From NCBI RefSeq assembly GCF_014698505.1, contig NZ_JACJTD010000047.1:1-51762 (forward strand): a DNA stretch of 51,762 nt, written 5' to 3'. The DNA is from Nostoc foliaceum FACHB-393. Lineage in GTDB: Bacteria; Cyanobacteriota; Cyanobacteriia; Cyanobacteriales; Nostocaceae. Shown in pieces: positions 1 to 11,600 of the stretch (the stretch's first letter is position 1; each line of letters begins with the position of its first letter). The position numbers were made by a program, and so were the translations under genes. The notes under the pieces were generated by a model, which did not search any database, was not told where the DNA came from, and saw nothing but the letters and a program-made list of their open reading frames with translations.

Positions 1-456
1 AGTTAATTTTTATGTCTCTAAACTATCACTAACTATCTCAAAGCCTTATGCCTCCGTTTTTACGAAGATATCAAAGTTTTGCCCCAAAGCTTTGAACAGT
101 CTGGCTTTGGAGTTTTCGGACAAGTCTTTTGCAACCGACCAAACCTAAGCGAGCTAAAGCAAAATCGTCCACGTCTAAGAAATCCGCCTCAACTAGTACT
201 AAGCGCCAGTCCACTAAGCCACGCAAGATAACTGGAAAGTACCAAGAAAATTATAGTTAACCCGTCCTTAGCTAAAACCCGCATTTCTCACAAGCTTGAG
301 GGAAGGGACAGAGGGGCAAAGTGCAAAGAACAAGGCACATTGAACTCTCCTCTGCTCCCACTAGTGAACCGGCACTTGCACAGGCTTTGAGCATCGGTTA
401 TAAATCCGGGTCAAACGGCTACGCCAAAGCGAAAGTGATGTATTCATATAATAGAT
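1..456. other. Upstream region, possible tail of a degraded gene
   Basis: No complete gene is visible here. One plus-strand frame from about 96 to the TAA at 258-260 encodes a very basic Lys/Ser/Thr-rich stretch (for example PTKPKRAKAKSSTSKK), which looks like a real protein tail. The same frame is stopped at 93-95, so no full gene can be read inside the window. It may be the decayed 3' end of a gene lying to the left, or chance. From 261 to 456 I see no gene and no clear promoter for the large gene that follows. Confidence 0.25.
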
Positions 457-3400
457 ATGGTCAGCCTTATAGCCACGCAAGGAACTCTGTTTGACCTAGA
501 AACAGTTCTGGATTATGGGCAATCAATCCTCAACGTTGCTCAAGAACTCACCAAATCACTGATTGAGCAACGGACTATCTCCACCAGGACAATCCAAGCC
601 CAGATGAATCGCTATTTTCTAGGCACTGCTGCGTCCGGTGCGTGGCAGTGGAAAGACGCTTACGAAGCTGTGGAAGTGGCGCAAATCTTATATCTGCGTC
701 ATCTGGGAATTAAGATTTTATCACAACAACCTCAAGTGGTTGTGCAACAATTAGAAGAATTAACAGCCCTCTGCCCAACGCAAACACGGCGCAGTGAAGA
801 ATCAGTACAGCTTCAGCAATTCTCGACACCTCTGCCGCTTGCTTATCTGGTAGCCAAAGCAGGATTTATACAAGCTACTGATTTGATTCTGGAGCCAAGT
901 GCCGGAACTGGTCTATTGGCACAAATGGCTAAACTGCACAGTGCAAGTCTGATGCTCAACGAGCTTGCACCCGATAGATCGAAGATTCTGCGGCGATTAT
1001 TCCCTGGCACTCCACTATTCTCAGTAAACGCGGAACAGATTAACGACTATCTGGTTGGCAAGACTCAGCCCTCAGTTGTGCTGATGAATCCACCTTTCTC
1101 TGCATCTCTCAAAATCAACAGTCGCAACCCCGACGCAACTAAGAGCCACATCAACTCAGCATTGCAAAGGCTAGCTGACGGCGGACGACTGGTAACAATC
1201 ACAGCCAACTGGTTTTCTCCAGCTAACCCAAGCTGGCGAGAGACTTTCCTTAAGTGGCAGGAGAAGGCACGAGTTTTAATGTCAGTCGGGGTTAACGGCA
1301 AGGTGTACTCAAAGCATGGTACACAAGTCGACACTCGGATTACAGTGATCGACAAAGTTCCGGCTGACTCCAGCGAAATCCCTTGCATTACTGAAACTTT
1401 GGATCTGCCTGAAATACTGGCACTGATTCAGCAATTGCCTGGGCGTTCGTCTTTGACGTTGCCGCAGGCATCGCAATGCAATGCTGCAACTATTAAAGCT
1501 GCTGTCGTTGCAGCGAAGGTTCTTAAACTGCCAACGAAGCGTACAGCGATCGCTTTACCAGAACCCTCCGCAGAAATTTCAGATGTGGTTGTTCTGGAGT
1601 ATGAGGTTATCGAATGGTCTGTTACTGAAGGACTCAAAGATACTTTATACGAAACCTATCGCCCACAGCGAATCCGAATCAAGGACGCTTTGCCTCATCC
1701 CTCGCTGCTTTGCGAAAGTGCAGCCCTAGCACTTGTCTCGCCACCAGCACCAAATTACAAACCGCATCTTCCTAGCAACATTATCACACAAGGCTTGTTG
1801 TCAGAGGCACAACTTGAAAGCGTTATTTACGCAGGTCAGGCGCACTGTGAATTTCTATCTGGGTCTTATATTGTAGATGATTCATGGGATAATGTGACTG
1901 TAGCAGCAAATAGCTCAGAAAATGCTGTAAAATTTCGTCGTGGCTGGTTCTTAGGCGATGGGACGGGTGCAGGGAAAGGAAGACAGTGTGCGGGAATCAT
2001 CCTCGACAACTGTTGTCAGGGGCGGCAAAAAGCAATCTGGGTATCCAAAAGTTCTGCCTTAATTGAAGATGCCCGTAGAGACTGGTGTGCGCTCGGAGGT
2101 AGTGAAAAAGATATCATCGACCTGAGCAACATTAAACTTAGCGACCCAATCCCGTTCACCCAAGGCATCCTATTCTGCACCTACTCAACTCTACGATCCC
2201 AAAAGAATGGTAAAAGTCGGCTTAAGCAAATCGTTGAATGGGCAGGTAAGGATTTTGAGGGTACTATCTCCTTTGACGAGTGCCACAGCATGGGCAATGC
2301 AATGGCACAAGAGGGCAAACTTGGTATGGTTGCAGCATCCCAGCAAGGTATTGTTGGGCTGCGGTTGCAAAACGCACTGCCATCAGCACGGGTTATCTAT
2401 GTCTCTGCGACTGGTGCAACTAAAGTCTCAAATCTCTCATACGCCAATCGCCTGGGACTTTGGCAGACTGGGGATTTCCCGTTTACCTCCCGTGAAGATT
2501 TTGTGGAATCCATTGAGGGCGGTGGTATCGCCGCGATGGAAGTGGTCGCCAGGGATCTCAAGGCTTTGGGACTGTATCTGGCGCGGAGCCTTTCATTCGA
2601 GGGAGTTGAGTATCAAACTCTCTACATTGATTTAACGCCCACGCAGGAACGGATTTACAATAGCTATTCTGATGCTTTTGGTGTTATTCATAATAATTTA
2701 GATAAAGCCCTGGAAGCTTGTAATATCTCTGGTGACAAAACTTACAACCGTGCTGCAAAGATGAGCGCGGTGTCTCAGTTCGAGTCGCACAAGCAAAGAT
2801 TCTTCAACCATCTGTTGACTGGCATGAAATGTCCGCAGTTAATTAAAGCGATTGAAGAGGATTTAGCTGTGGGTAACGCCATTGTTATTCAAATTGTATC
2901 AACTAATGAAGAGTTGCTTAAGCGCCGACTCAATGAAGTTGCACCCGAAGAATGGAAGGATCTCAATCTTGATCTAACTCCACGGGAATATGTCATGGAT
3001 TACCTGATGAGTGCATTTCCCATTCATTTGCATTCCATCTATTCAGGTGTTGACGGCTCAGAAAGATCCGAGCCAGTCTTTGATGCCGATGGTTCTCCAA
3101 TTATTTCTATTGAAGCTGTAGCCTTGAGAGATGCCTTAGTAGATAAGTTAGCAAGTCTTGATCCAATCCCTGGTGCTTTAGAACAATTGCTGTGGCACTT
3201 CGGTAATAAGCAAGTGGCTGAAGTTACAGGTCGCAGCAAGCGAGTTCTCAAGGATGATTCCGGGCGTTTGTTTGTTGATTCGCGTGGTAGTGGCGCGAAT
3301 ATTGCTGAAACTGCTGCATTCATGCAGGGTGACAAACAAATCCTCATCTTCAGTGACGCTGGTGGGACAGGCAGAAGTTATCATGCTGATCTAAATGCTG

Positions 3401-4752
3401 CGAATCGTCGGCGGCGATCGCATTATTTGTTGGAAGCCGGCTGGAGAGCAGACAATGCAATCCAGGGGTTGGGGCGATCGCACCGCACAAACCAAGCATC
3501 AGCACCCGTGTTCAGACCTGTAACCACTAACGTCATAGGTGAACGCCGCTTTATCTCAACCATCGCTCGAAGGCTGGATAGCTTGGGCGCTCTTACTCGT
3601 GGTCAACGGCAGACGGGTGGTAATGGGATATTTGAGGCTAAAGATAATCTGGAATCGAACTATGCAGAACACGCGCTGTATGAATTATTCAGACAAATAT
3701 ACCAAGGTCGATTTTATGAAGTTCCACTAGGGACTTTTGAGCAAATGACTGGACTCTCGCTCACTTCCCACGAAGGCGGCATGAAAATCGATCTCCCACC
3801 CCTGCGCCAATTCCTTAACCGACTGCTGGCTTTACGCATTGATATGCAAAACATCATTTTCGAGCGTTTTGAGTTGTTGCTAAGTCAACAGATTGAAGCA
3901 GCGATCGCGGCAGGAATTTATGAGGTGGGAGTGGAAACACTTCGAGCAGAACGATTTAATATCGAAAGCTGTGAATCAGTTTATACTCATACTCAAACTG
4001 GTAGCGTGACCAACTACTTGAAGATTGAGCGCGTTCAGAAGAACAACATCAGAACAGCTATTGAGATGCTTGAGTTTGCTACTCAGTATCAGGGGAGACT
4101 GATTGTTAATACTAAATCTGGTCATGCGGGTGTGTCAATTCCAACTCACAGTCTATTCGACGCTGATGGTGGTGTTGTACCAAGAGTGTTACTCGTCCGT
4201 CCCCAAAAAGAAACACGTATACCAGTTAAAGATTTAGAATCTTCCACTTGGAAAGCGGTTTGTGTCGATGCGTTCATTGCTGCTTGGTCGAAAGAGGTAG
4301 ATGCGCTGCCCAAGTTCACTACCGATTTCCTGCATTTGGTAACTGGTATTCTCCTACCCATCTGGAAAATACTACCACAGCAGAATAGCCGAGTATTCCG
4401 GTTGCAAACCAGCGATGGACAAAAGATTCTCGGTCGGGTGGTGAATGCTCACGACATTCAAACCGTGCGCGAACAACTTGGACTAAGAAATCAGGTGCTT
4501 TCTCCAGAAGAACTTGTGAAGCTGGTACTGAACGAGAGATATACACAGCAGTTACCGGGTGGCGTGACTTTGCGACGTTCTTTTATTGCTGGTGAACCTC
4601 GCATAGAACTGGTTAATGCTATCTCGCTGGCAGAGCGACTCTTAGCTGTGGGTTGCTTCACCGAGATCATCAACTGGAAAAAGCGGGTATTCATTCCGGT
4701 TTCAGACAAAGCCCCAGCTATTCTAGCGGCTGTGATTGAAATCTTGGGATAA
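457..4752 (+). CDS. Strawberry-notch-like methyltransferase-helicase fusion protein
   Basis: A 1431-aa protein with two enzyme modules. The N-terminal part resembles an N6-adenine DNA methyltransferase: SAM-binding motif PSAGTGLLA near residues 146-155 and catalytic NPPF near residue 211. The middle and C-terminal part is a superfamily 2 helicase of the strawberry notch (SBNO/AAA_34) type: Walker A GDGTGAGKGR near 501-511, DECH near 607, SATGAT near 650 and motif VI GLGRSHRTNQ near 1003-1012. Proteins of this architecture are common on plasmids and phages, and remodelling or modification of DNA is the likely role, though the substrate is unknown. It is followed by a strong terminator, so it is probably transcribed alone or as the last gene of its unit. 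The ATG at 457 lacks a clear ribosome binding site, so the start is less certain than the rest. Confidence 0.88.
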   Translation: MVSLIATQGTLFDLETVLDYGQSILNVAQELTKSLIEQRTISTRTIQAQMNRYFLGTAASGAWQWKDAYEAVEVAQILYLRHLGIKILSQQPQVVVQQLEELTALCPTQTRRSEESVQLQQFSTPLPLAYLVAKAGFIQATDLILEPSAGTGLLAQMAKLHSASLMLNELAPDRSKILRRLFPGTPLFSVNAEQINDYLVGKTQPSVVLMNPPFSASLKINSRNPDATKSHINSALQRLADGGRLVTITANWFSPANPSWRETFLKWQEKARVLMSVGVNGKVYSKHGTQVDTRITVIDKVPADSSEIPCITETLDLPEILALIQQLPGRSSLTLPQASQCNAATIKAAVVAAKVLKLPTKRTAIALPEPSAEISDVVVLEYEVIEWSVTEGLKDTLYETYRPQRIRIKDALPHPSLLCESAALALVSPPAPNYKPHLPSNIITQGLLSEAQLESVIYAGQAHCEFLSGSYIVDDSWDNVTVAANSSENAVKFRRGWFLGDGTGAGKGRQCAGIILDNCCQGRQKAIWVSKSSALIEDARRDWCALGGSEKDIIDLSNIKLSDPIPFTQGILFCTYSTLRSQKNGKSRLKQIVEWAGKDFEGTISFDECHSMGNAMAQEGKLGMVAASQQGIVGLRLQNALPSARVIYVSATGATKVSNLSYANRLGLWQTGDFPFTSREDFVESIEGGGIAAMEVVARDLKALGLYLARSLSFEGVEYQTLYIDLTPTQERIYNSYSDAFGVIHNNLDKALEACNISGDKTYNRAAKMSAVSQFESHKQRFFNHLLTGMKCPQLIKAIEEDLAVGNAIVIQIVSTNEELLKRRLNEVAPEEWKDLNLDLTPREYVMDYLMSAFPIHLHSIYSGVDGSERSEPVFDADGSPIISIEAVALRDALVDKLASLDPIPGALEQLLWHFGNKQVAEVTGRSKRVLKDDSGRLFVDSRGSGANIAETAAFMQGDKQILIFSDAGGTGRSYHADLNAANRRRRSHYLLEAGWRADNAIQGLGRSHRTNQASAPVFRPVTTNVIGERRFISTIARRLDSLGALTRGQRQTGGNGIFEAKDNLESNYAEHALYELFRQIYQGRFYEVPLGTFEQMTGLSLTSHEGGMKIDLPPLRQFLNRLLALRIDMQNIIFERFELLLSQQIEAAIAAGIYEVGVETLRAERFNIESCESVYTHTQTGSVTNYLKIERVQKNNIRTAIEMLEFATQYQGRLIVNTKSGHAGVSIPTHSLFDADGGVVPRVLLVRPQKETRIPVKDLESSTWKAVCVDAFIAAWSKEVDALPKFTTDFLHLVTGILLPIWKILPQQNSRVFRLQTSDGQKILGRVVNAHDIQTVREQLGLRNQVLSPEELVKLVLNERYTQQLPGGVTLRRSFIAGEPRIELVNAISLAERLLAVGCFTEIINWKKRVFIPVSDKAPAILAAVIEILG

Positions 4753-4763
4753 TTTCCAACCTC

Positions 4764-4794
4764 AAAGACCCAGATTTAGTGTCTGGGTCTTTTT
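4764..4794 (+). terminator. Rho-independent terminator after the SBNO-like gene
   Basis: A perfect 11-bp stem (AAAGACCCAGA at 4764-4774 with TCTGGGTCTTT at 4782-4792) encloses a 7-nt loop and ends in a short T run. It begins 12 bases after the stop codon at 4752. An open frame with an ATG at 4779 starts inside this hairpin, which argues that the next gene really begins downstream at 4872. Confidence 0.85.
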
Positions 4795-4871
4795 ATACCC
4801 TCAAAAAATTAATAATCGCTTTGGCAAGCGCTCCGCGAGGGATTGATGAAATTCTTGGGGAGAAAGCAATC

Positions 4872-5252
4872 ATGGCTAAGAAAGAATTTGCAGCCGCCCA
4901 AGCTGTTGAGTTGTACATCGGCAGCTATCGGTTTGATGCTATCAGAATAGAGCAGACGAAAGAGTACCGCATGTCTCAAAATCAAATCCTTTCAACAATT
5001 GGTATCAATCGTAACTGGCTAATCACGTTACCTTTGAAAGCACCCAAAGTCTATCAAAACCTTGTAGAACAAGGACTAAATCATGTTACCCTTTTTGCGG
5101 AATATACTGTCAATGGCGTGGGAACCCGTGCTGAAACTATATCGGTAAAGGATGCCAGAATAATTTGGCGCTATTTCGACACGAAAAGTCCTTGTGTTCA
5201 CAATTCAATGGATGCAAAAAGCTTTAACCCAGATGAGCGTACAACTACATAA
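4872..5252 (+). CDS. Small conserved-looking protein, function unknown
   Basis: A 126-aa protein. I chose the ATG at 4872 because GGGGAG lies 9 nt upstream and because the longer in-frame start at 4779 falls inside the preceding terminator. No membrane segment or signal peptide is visible. The composition is that of a soluble protein with a beta-rich middle (LYIGSYRFDAIRI; HVTLFAEYTVNGVGTRAETI), and the central stretch ILSTIGINRNWLITLP hints at a short helical DNA- or protein-contact segment. I do not recognise the family. The region before the start holds GGCAAGCGCTCCGCGAGGGA, which resembles a dispersed cyanobacterial intergenic repeat, so this gene may have its own leader. Confidence 0.6.
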   Translation: MAKKEFAAAQAVELYIGSYRFDAIRIEQTKEYRMSQNQILSTIGINRNWLITLPLKAPKVYQNLVEQGLNHVTLFAEYTVNGVGTRAETISVKDARIIWRYFDTKSPCVHNSMDAKSFNPDERTTT

Positions 5253-5273
5253 ACTGGTCAGCGATATCACTGG

Positions 5274-5471
5274 TAAGCTAATCAGCATTTAAGCTGCAAC
5301 ATAGTTGACATTGCCTTTATTTTTGATTTTCCGATACCACTTAATCAGTAGCTTACCTTGATTTAACAGTTTATCTAGTAAGCTAATCAGCATTTAAGTT
5401 GCATAAAAGCAGGACTGATGCTATTACTACGAGCAAATCATTCTGGAAAAATAAATAACGATTAGCTTACC
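5274..5471. repeat. Iteron-like direct and inverted repeats
   Basis: Two near-identical 25-bp direct repeats (5274-5298 and 5379-5403, one mismatch) begin TAAGCTAATCAGCATTTAAG. Their core GGTAAGCTAATC at 5272-5283 recurs exactly inverted as GATTAGCTTACC at 5460-5471, and a partial inverted copy (ATCAGTAGCTTACC) lies at 5344-5357. The stretch from 5253 to 5612 has no gene. The array could be a replication or partition site, a binding array for a regulator, or the remains of a small mobile element. None of these can be decided from the sequence. Confidence 0.6.
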
Positions 5472-5612
5472 GAATGGTTGAGGGATAGTCCACCTATGCT
5501 CACCTTACTGTCAACAATTTACCCCTGTCAATTCACTACGAATTTAGGCAAAGCTTTACTTAGTGCTATTCCTTACCTGATATTTGGAATAAATGTGAAA
5601 GTCTACCCAACT

Positions 5613-8600
5613 TTATGACGTGACTGAATAGTGACAGAGTAGGATAATGTCTTCGATCGCATCCTGAATAGACGTTATGTCATCCTTGCTAACTTTAATT
5701 GACCGAGAACCGAAACCTTCTGAACTCGGCATTTCTCCGTGCAGCAAATTGCCAAATGTCGAGTCACGCTCAAGGGTAACTTTGTCTGTTGACTCATTTT
5801 GGGGTGTAATTGTGTTTTGATTGTTTAGTTCGTCCTGAGCTGCGGAAGGTTTAGTCACAAACAGGTTAATGGATTGGGGAGGGTTGGCTATTGTATCTTT
5901 TAGCTTTAGGAAAAGCTGTACGCTCTTGAACTGAATTGACTTACCCCGGAGTTGGAATGGGAATCGCTCTTGTGTCAGGTCAAGTCTCATGCTTTGGGCT
6001 TTTGTTACTTCGTCACTGGGGTGCAGGAATCGATACCACTCAGTGGAGAACTCGTGCTTGGCACTGAACATCCGCAGCAGCCCTTCTGTCTGCTGTAAGC
6101 CCTTCAACGCGCCTTTGGCTTTATCTTGCAACAACTCTCCACCTTCACGGGCAGTATAGTTGAGCTTGATAATGACATCTGAGATGGTGTCGAAATCAAA
6201 GGCATTGCAGTCTTTGGGCATATCGAGTCGCCATCTGGAGATGACACCTGCACCTTCAAAAGGCAGATAACGTTCGTCTCTGAAGTTTAGCTCAAACATA
6301 CCGCTGTCATTCTGGGCAGTACTAGTGACAATGGACTGAATTGCACCGAAGTTAGCGACGAAGCGATCATCATCTTCTCCTTCTACATAGGGGTCTACTG
6401 GGGTACTTTTGATCCGAGTCTTGTTATTCAGCAACGTGAGCGTACAGTTGATGCTGGTGTAAGGTCCTGTAACGCAGGGGATGGTGATATTGACGTTCTT
6501 AATCCGGCGTATGTAATGACCGGGATAATCCATATCGAAGAGTGCCTCAGGTAGATCTATCTCGCATACACCCATCTCTTTGAGAGAGATTAGCGCCAGT
6601 GGGTTGTGCAGCACTAAGGAGATATGCTTAGTGATCTCATACTCGCGTTTATTTTGGTCGAGGTACGCTACTTCCATACGCTTGAGATCGTAATGCAGTT
6701 TTTCACCAGCCAAGAGACCTTTTTTCAGGCTATCCCAGTAGCCAGGTTGGATGAATTTGGAATTGGTAATACCCAGTTCAAACTGATATGCTTTTTCTGT
6801 TCGCTTGGCAACGTCGTATGCGAGTTGATAGCTCTGGAAGTACAGGGTTGAGACTTGGGACACCATCCAGTTGTAAAGCTCCTGATTGGTGAACTTTTCC
6901 CCCATGTAGGTATCGACTTCCTTGGCGTTTTCTACTTGCAGGTCGTGATTTTTCAAATCTCGCTCTGCGATCGCCAAACGAATTTCGTTAGCTACAATCT
7001 GTTTATCAATTTGGTTTAATTCCTTAGCTGCCAAATCTTCCTGTAGTTTCCAATCGTCTTGTCTTCTGTCATACCCTCCCTTAATAGAGGCTATAGTCGC
7101 TTGATAGCTTATTAGGGAAGCCACCAAACTCATAAACCGACTATGCGCTTGTAGAGATTGTCCAACATTTGAACCGCCAAACCTCACCTTTACTACTGGG
7201 CTGCTAATGCCTGAAGTGCCTATATCAAATTCAGGAATTGAGAAGGCTGTGGAGGCGGCAAGTTCAAATCCTTGTCCAATTGTTTGCAAAACATGCGCTG
7301 TTTCTAATTTTGCCAGATGAAGTTTTTCATTGGCATTTGTGTACTCTCGACTGGCGTAGTACTGGTGTCGGGTTTCAGTGACTATGCGGGATTGAATCAA
7401 GCCCTCTAGTGTTGCCTTTGCTTCATCAATCTGCTGTTCTTTAATTTGACGCACAGCATCTAACAGCTTGATTTCATGACCGGAGCGCAGTAAGGATAGT
7501 TCCTCGGCGTCCTTCTTCTCAAGTGCTGAAAGCAATGCTGCGCCTAGCGCCTTCACGTCAGCACACAGTTCAACTGCTTTTTGCAGCACGACCTGGAAGC
7601 GATAATGGGGTAGTGGCGCGTTGAGGTCATTGAGAGCGCTGCCGATATCTATTCCTGCGGCAGCAGCCTTGACTAGAAGAGCTGGATCGATGGGTGGCTC
7701 GAAGAGCGGTAGTTCGCGAACTACGCCTTCGATGTTCATGCAATTGCGGATTTTGAACAGGCGATCGGCTACGGTATCCCAATAACTGAGCAATTTATCG
7801 TTCTTTGGAATGCAGAAGTACAGGATTGTCCCCAGAGGATGTGGAGGTTCAGGCTTAGGAGGAGCAGCTTTATTATCCGCTGCTCCAGCAAAATCATTGA
7901 TTCCCAGTGTTTTTTTCTTTGAAGGACTTATCTTATCTTGCACTGGTGGCAATGTGTTTTCCACTTCGATAAGAGCATTGGAAAAATCGTCTAGGCGATC
8001 GCGCAAACTATTGTAGGTTTCAGGCTCGCGTTTTTGGGCTTGGATGCTCTGTGGACGTGGCCCCAATATCTCAGCCGCTAAGATATAAAGCTGGGTCGCT
8101 TCGTTGATAGACTCAATCGTATCGCGGCGGAAGAGTTGGTCTCCCCAAGCGATTAAGTTGTCGAGGTATTTCATGACCACAGCTTTTTGATAGGCTGTAA
8201 TCCGCATTCGTGCAATTAGGTGGGGGTTAAAGGGGTTATTATTCCACTTCTCTATCTGAGCGACTAACGATTGCTTTTCTTTAGAATTGTCTTCATCTTC
8301 ACTTAGCAGTTTCAGCAGTTTATCAATTCTCTTGGTGGCATCTTCATTGTCAACAAAGGGTTTGATTTTCCAAAAACGCTTTGTTCCAGAAACATCAGTA
8401 CTGCGATTCGTAGGATCGAAGATATAGTGGAACCACTTGTGGGCTTCCTCAAATCGTTGATTCTGGCTCAAATGGTTAGCAATCAGGAAGGGTGCATGGA
8501 AGAAAAATTCCCAGTTGTAGAGTGAATAAGCTCCATCTAAGAAATCAAAGTCTTGCACGGGATGAGGAGACTTCACCGCAGATGTTGGGTCATACTCATC

Positions 8601-11600
8601 AAAAAATGTCGTGGAAAATTTTTGGCGATATAGCTTTTTAGTATCTATAGGGTTGAGGGTGTAATCTAGCCCGTATAAATTGAGATGCGTGATGATCTGC
8701 CCCACAAATGGGTGATAGAACATCTCAAACAAGTAGTGCTTGCCGAAAAGGGAGTTCCTAGCCATGTGAAGCTGACCATTTCTTGGAGGGTTTTGTAGTG
8801 AAAGCGCGAATGCTGCATTTGCATTTGAACCGACATTTGTTAATGGTGCTGCCGTTATTGTTATCGCATTGCTATTAGTGATGGTAGGCTCTTCTACATT
8901 CTTCCTGGTGAAATTGAGAAGTATGCCACTCCCTACTGTCTCTGGCAAGGCGGTATTCAACGTTATTCTGTCTAGCTGACGTTCGTGAGGTGTGACGAAG
9001 AACGTTCGGGTGTCATCCTCATAGAAGAACGGGGCTTGAGTCATGAAATCCCGGAACTGAGAAGGGAAAGCAATTGTGAAAATTCCTGGAGTTTTCTCAA
9101 GGGTTGGTAGATCCGTTCCTGGGCTTAACGCAAATCCGTTGCTGTCTACCTGACCTGAAATGAGTACAAGTGGTTCATCAGGAGATGCTTGACGTTGTTG
9201 ATTCTCCAACAATTTCATGTCTTGGAAATAACTGTAACGTGAAGCCACTATTTCTGAAACTGTTTCGGCTAAAAGACTTTCTGTTTTAATATTCCCGTCC
9301 CCAAATGAGAGTATAAATCGTCCAATAATGTTAGTAGCTAAACTTGCCGCATAAACGGAAATTATTAGGTTTCCCTCTATACCCTCTATAATTGAAGCGA
9401 AGCGGTACATTCTTTTTGGTGGAAAGGCAGAGCTTTTAACAATGTTTTCATTTCCAGAAACTTTCTTTGCAGACCATTTTCCGTTTTTGTCCTCACTCCA
9501 AGCCAGTTGGATTTCCCAATATTTCCTCGGCTCACTTCCTTCTTCTTTTTCTTGCTGAGTTGGCTCGTTGGCTTTCTCAGTAAAGATGGGCCAGAAAAGG
9601 TATAATCGCTGGTTCCACACAACTGGAATCAGATGATTGCCTTCGATATCCAAATCAACTCGCTCCCAAGGTGTCCAATCGGCAGAATTTTCCCAGCGGC
9701 GATAGTAATAGATGTGAGGGATGCCCCGCGTGCGACCAAATACGTGGAGGATTTCTTCACCTTCCTGGTAGTACATACCGCTGATTTCCAGGCGGGCTAC
9801 CTCGTCGAGTTTCTCTAGATAACGCCGGAAAGCCCCTTCCACCGTCTCTAATGTCACTTCGTTTTGCAGCAGTTCGCTTTCTAGGTCTTTGAAAAATGGC
9901 GATTTGTTATCCCGTAGTTCTGGCTCAATCCAATTTTCCGGGTAGAGGAAGACTTTACGGTTAGCTTCCCAGACGCGATACCACTTCTTCCAAGAAGTCC
10001 ACTTGTCAGCGTCATCTGTCGTCATAGTCACGTCTGGCTCTAAGTTCATCAGGCAGCGCTGGATAAAGAGTTGCACTGAACTGATTGCCTGCTTGATGCG
10101 CGATGTCAGCATACAGGGAGCCATTTCGACATCGATTAGATAATGGGCAAAAAGGTCGTTGGTATCCTTGAACTTGGCATTCCCGCCCACCAGGTAACAG
10201 ACAAGTGCATTCCGTTGCTGTATACGTAATTTATCCCGCAGCGGCGAAGCTACTTTGAGCCACTGGTCAAAGCCGTATTTCGCTTGGACAGCTAGGCGAA
10301 TGCTGCGGGCTGCCTTGGCGGTCAGATCGGGGGTAAGCCACTTAAAAATTTCTTGGGCTGACACACCAAGCCGTTTGCTCATCTCCAAGCAAGCCTGAAA
10401 TCGCGTCAGAGCTTCTCCATTTCGGTAATCTTCTGGGAAGGAGAGACTGATTAGCCCGTAGTTTTGTGTAGGTTCGTTGGGAAAATCATCAAGATGTTTA
10501 GCCAAAAGCCTCAGGTCTGATTCACTCCAGCCAGTCAGTTCGCTCAATACCTGAGCAAACGTTTGTCTGTTCTCTGCATTGAGTAATTTGAGCAAAGATG
10601 GATCATCTAGTCGTAGGGCATCCCGCATCTTAATCAAACGGAGTAACTTTTTCAATTGCGAGAAAGACACCAAAGACACACCAGTATTCTCGAAAGACAG
10701 GGCGTTCAAATTGATCAATAGCTCTGACCCGGACTCGAAAAGCCAGGGTAGCATTATGGAGGTGATGGCAAGTTTGTTGAGAATCAGAGCGATTTTCCAC
10801 AAAAGTGTGAAAGTTTTGACAGCTTCTTCAAAAGCTTTGACGGCTTCTTCGGTTAACGTGTCGTTGATAAACTCTTGTTTGAGAAAAAACGCGATCGCCT
10901 TCTGGTTGGGTTCGGTGGGAACTATCACTAACTGCGTCAGTAAGAGTTCAGCCGCACGGACTTCCAGATTCAACGCCTCAGCCATTGCCCGGATGATGAG
11001 ATTCTGGCTTAAGTAACGGCGCAGGTAATTTAGGAGAGGTTGCAGCACACTACTAAAGCGTTGTTCTGGTTCGGTAGGCGCGTTGTTAACCATGAGCTGA
11101 ACCATAGCCTGGGCAACTTCAGGGAAAGAACCAAACTGCTCGTTTATAAAAGCTTCCGCATCATTTGGCAATGGCTGATTCCCCTGAATCAACTTCATCG
11201 TTTTTTGCAGCGTCATCGCTTTTTCGACTTCTTCACCTTCCAGGGGGAGCTTTGCTAAATTTGCTTTCGTTAATTCACCTGTTGGGTCAGGTGTCAAGGT
11301 GGTTTCAGCCGAGATTGTTTTGAGTCCATCTTGCAGTGTACTCAGAATCAAGGTAATGCTATCTGTTTTTGGTGCAACCCCAATTGCTGGTGTCTCAATA
11401 TGCCACAACAAATAGGTCAATTCTGACAGGCTGAAAGCCGACTCCCAGACGAACCTCACTTCCTCCACAAATTGCATTGTTTCTTGAGGGGACTGGAATG
11501 GAATACCTCCAATTAGATACCAGAGCGTCAAGTATTCACGGACAGAGAGATGGAGAGATTTTGCCAGCGAGACAACACAGTATAAACCAGAGAGATTGGC

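Noticed and set aside
4779..4871. Upstream extension of the small gene at 4872
   Set aside because: The alternative ATG lies inside the terminator hairpin of the preceding gene, and a good ribosome binding site supports 4872.
9386..9622. Lysine-rich 78-codon open frame on the minus strand within the TcA gene
   Set aside because: It is an alternative-frame reading of the long, well-supported TcA coding sequence.
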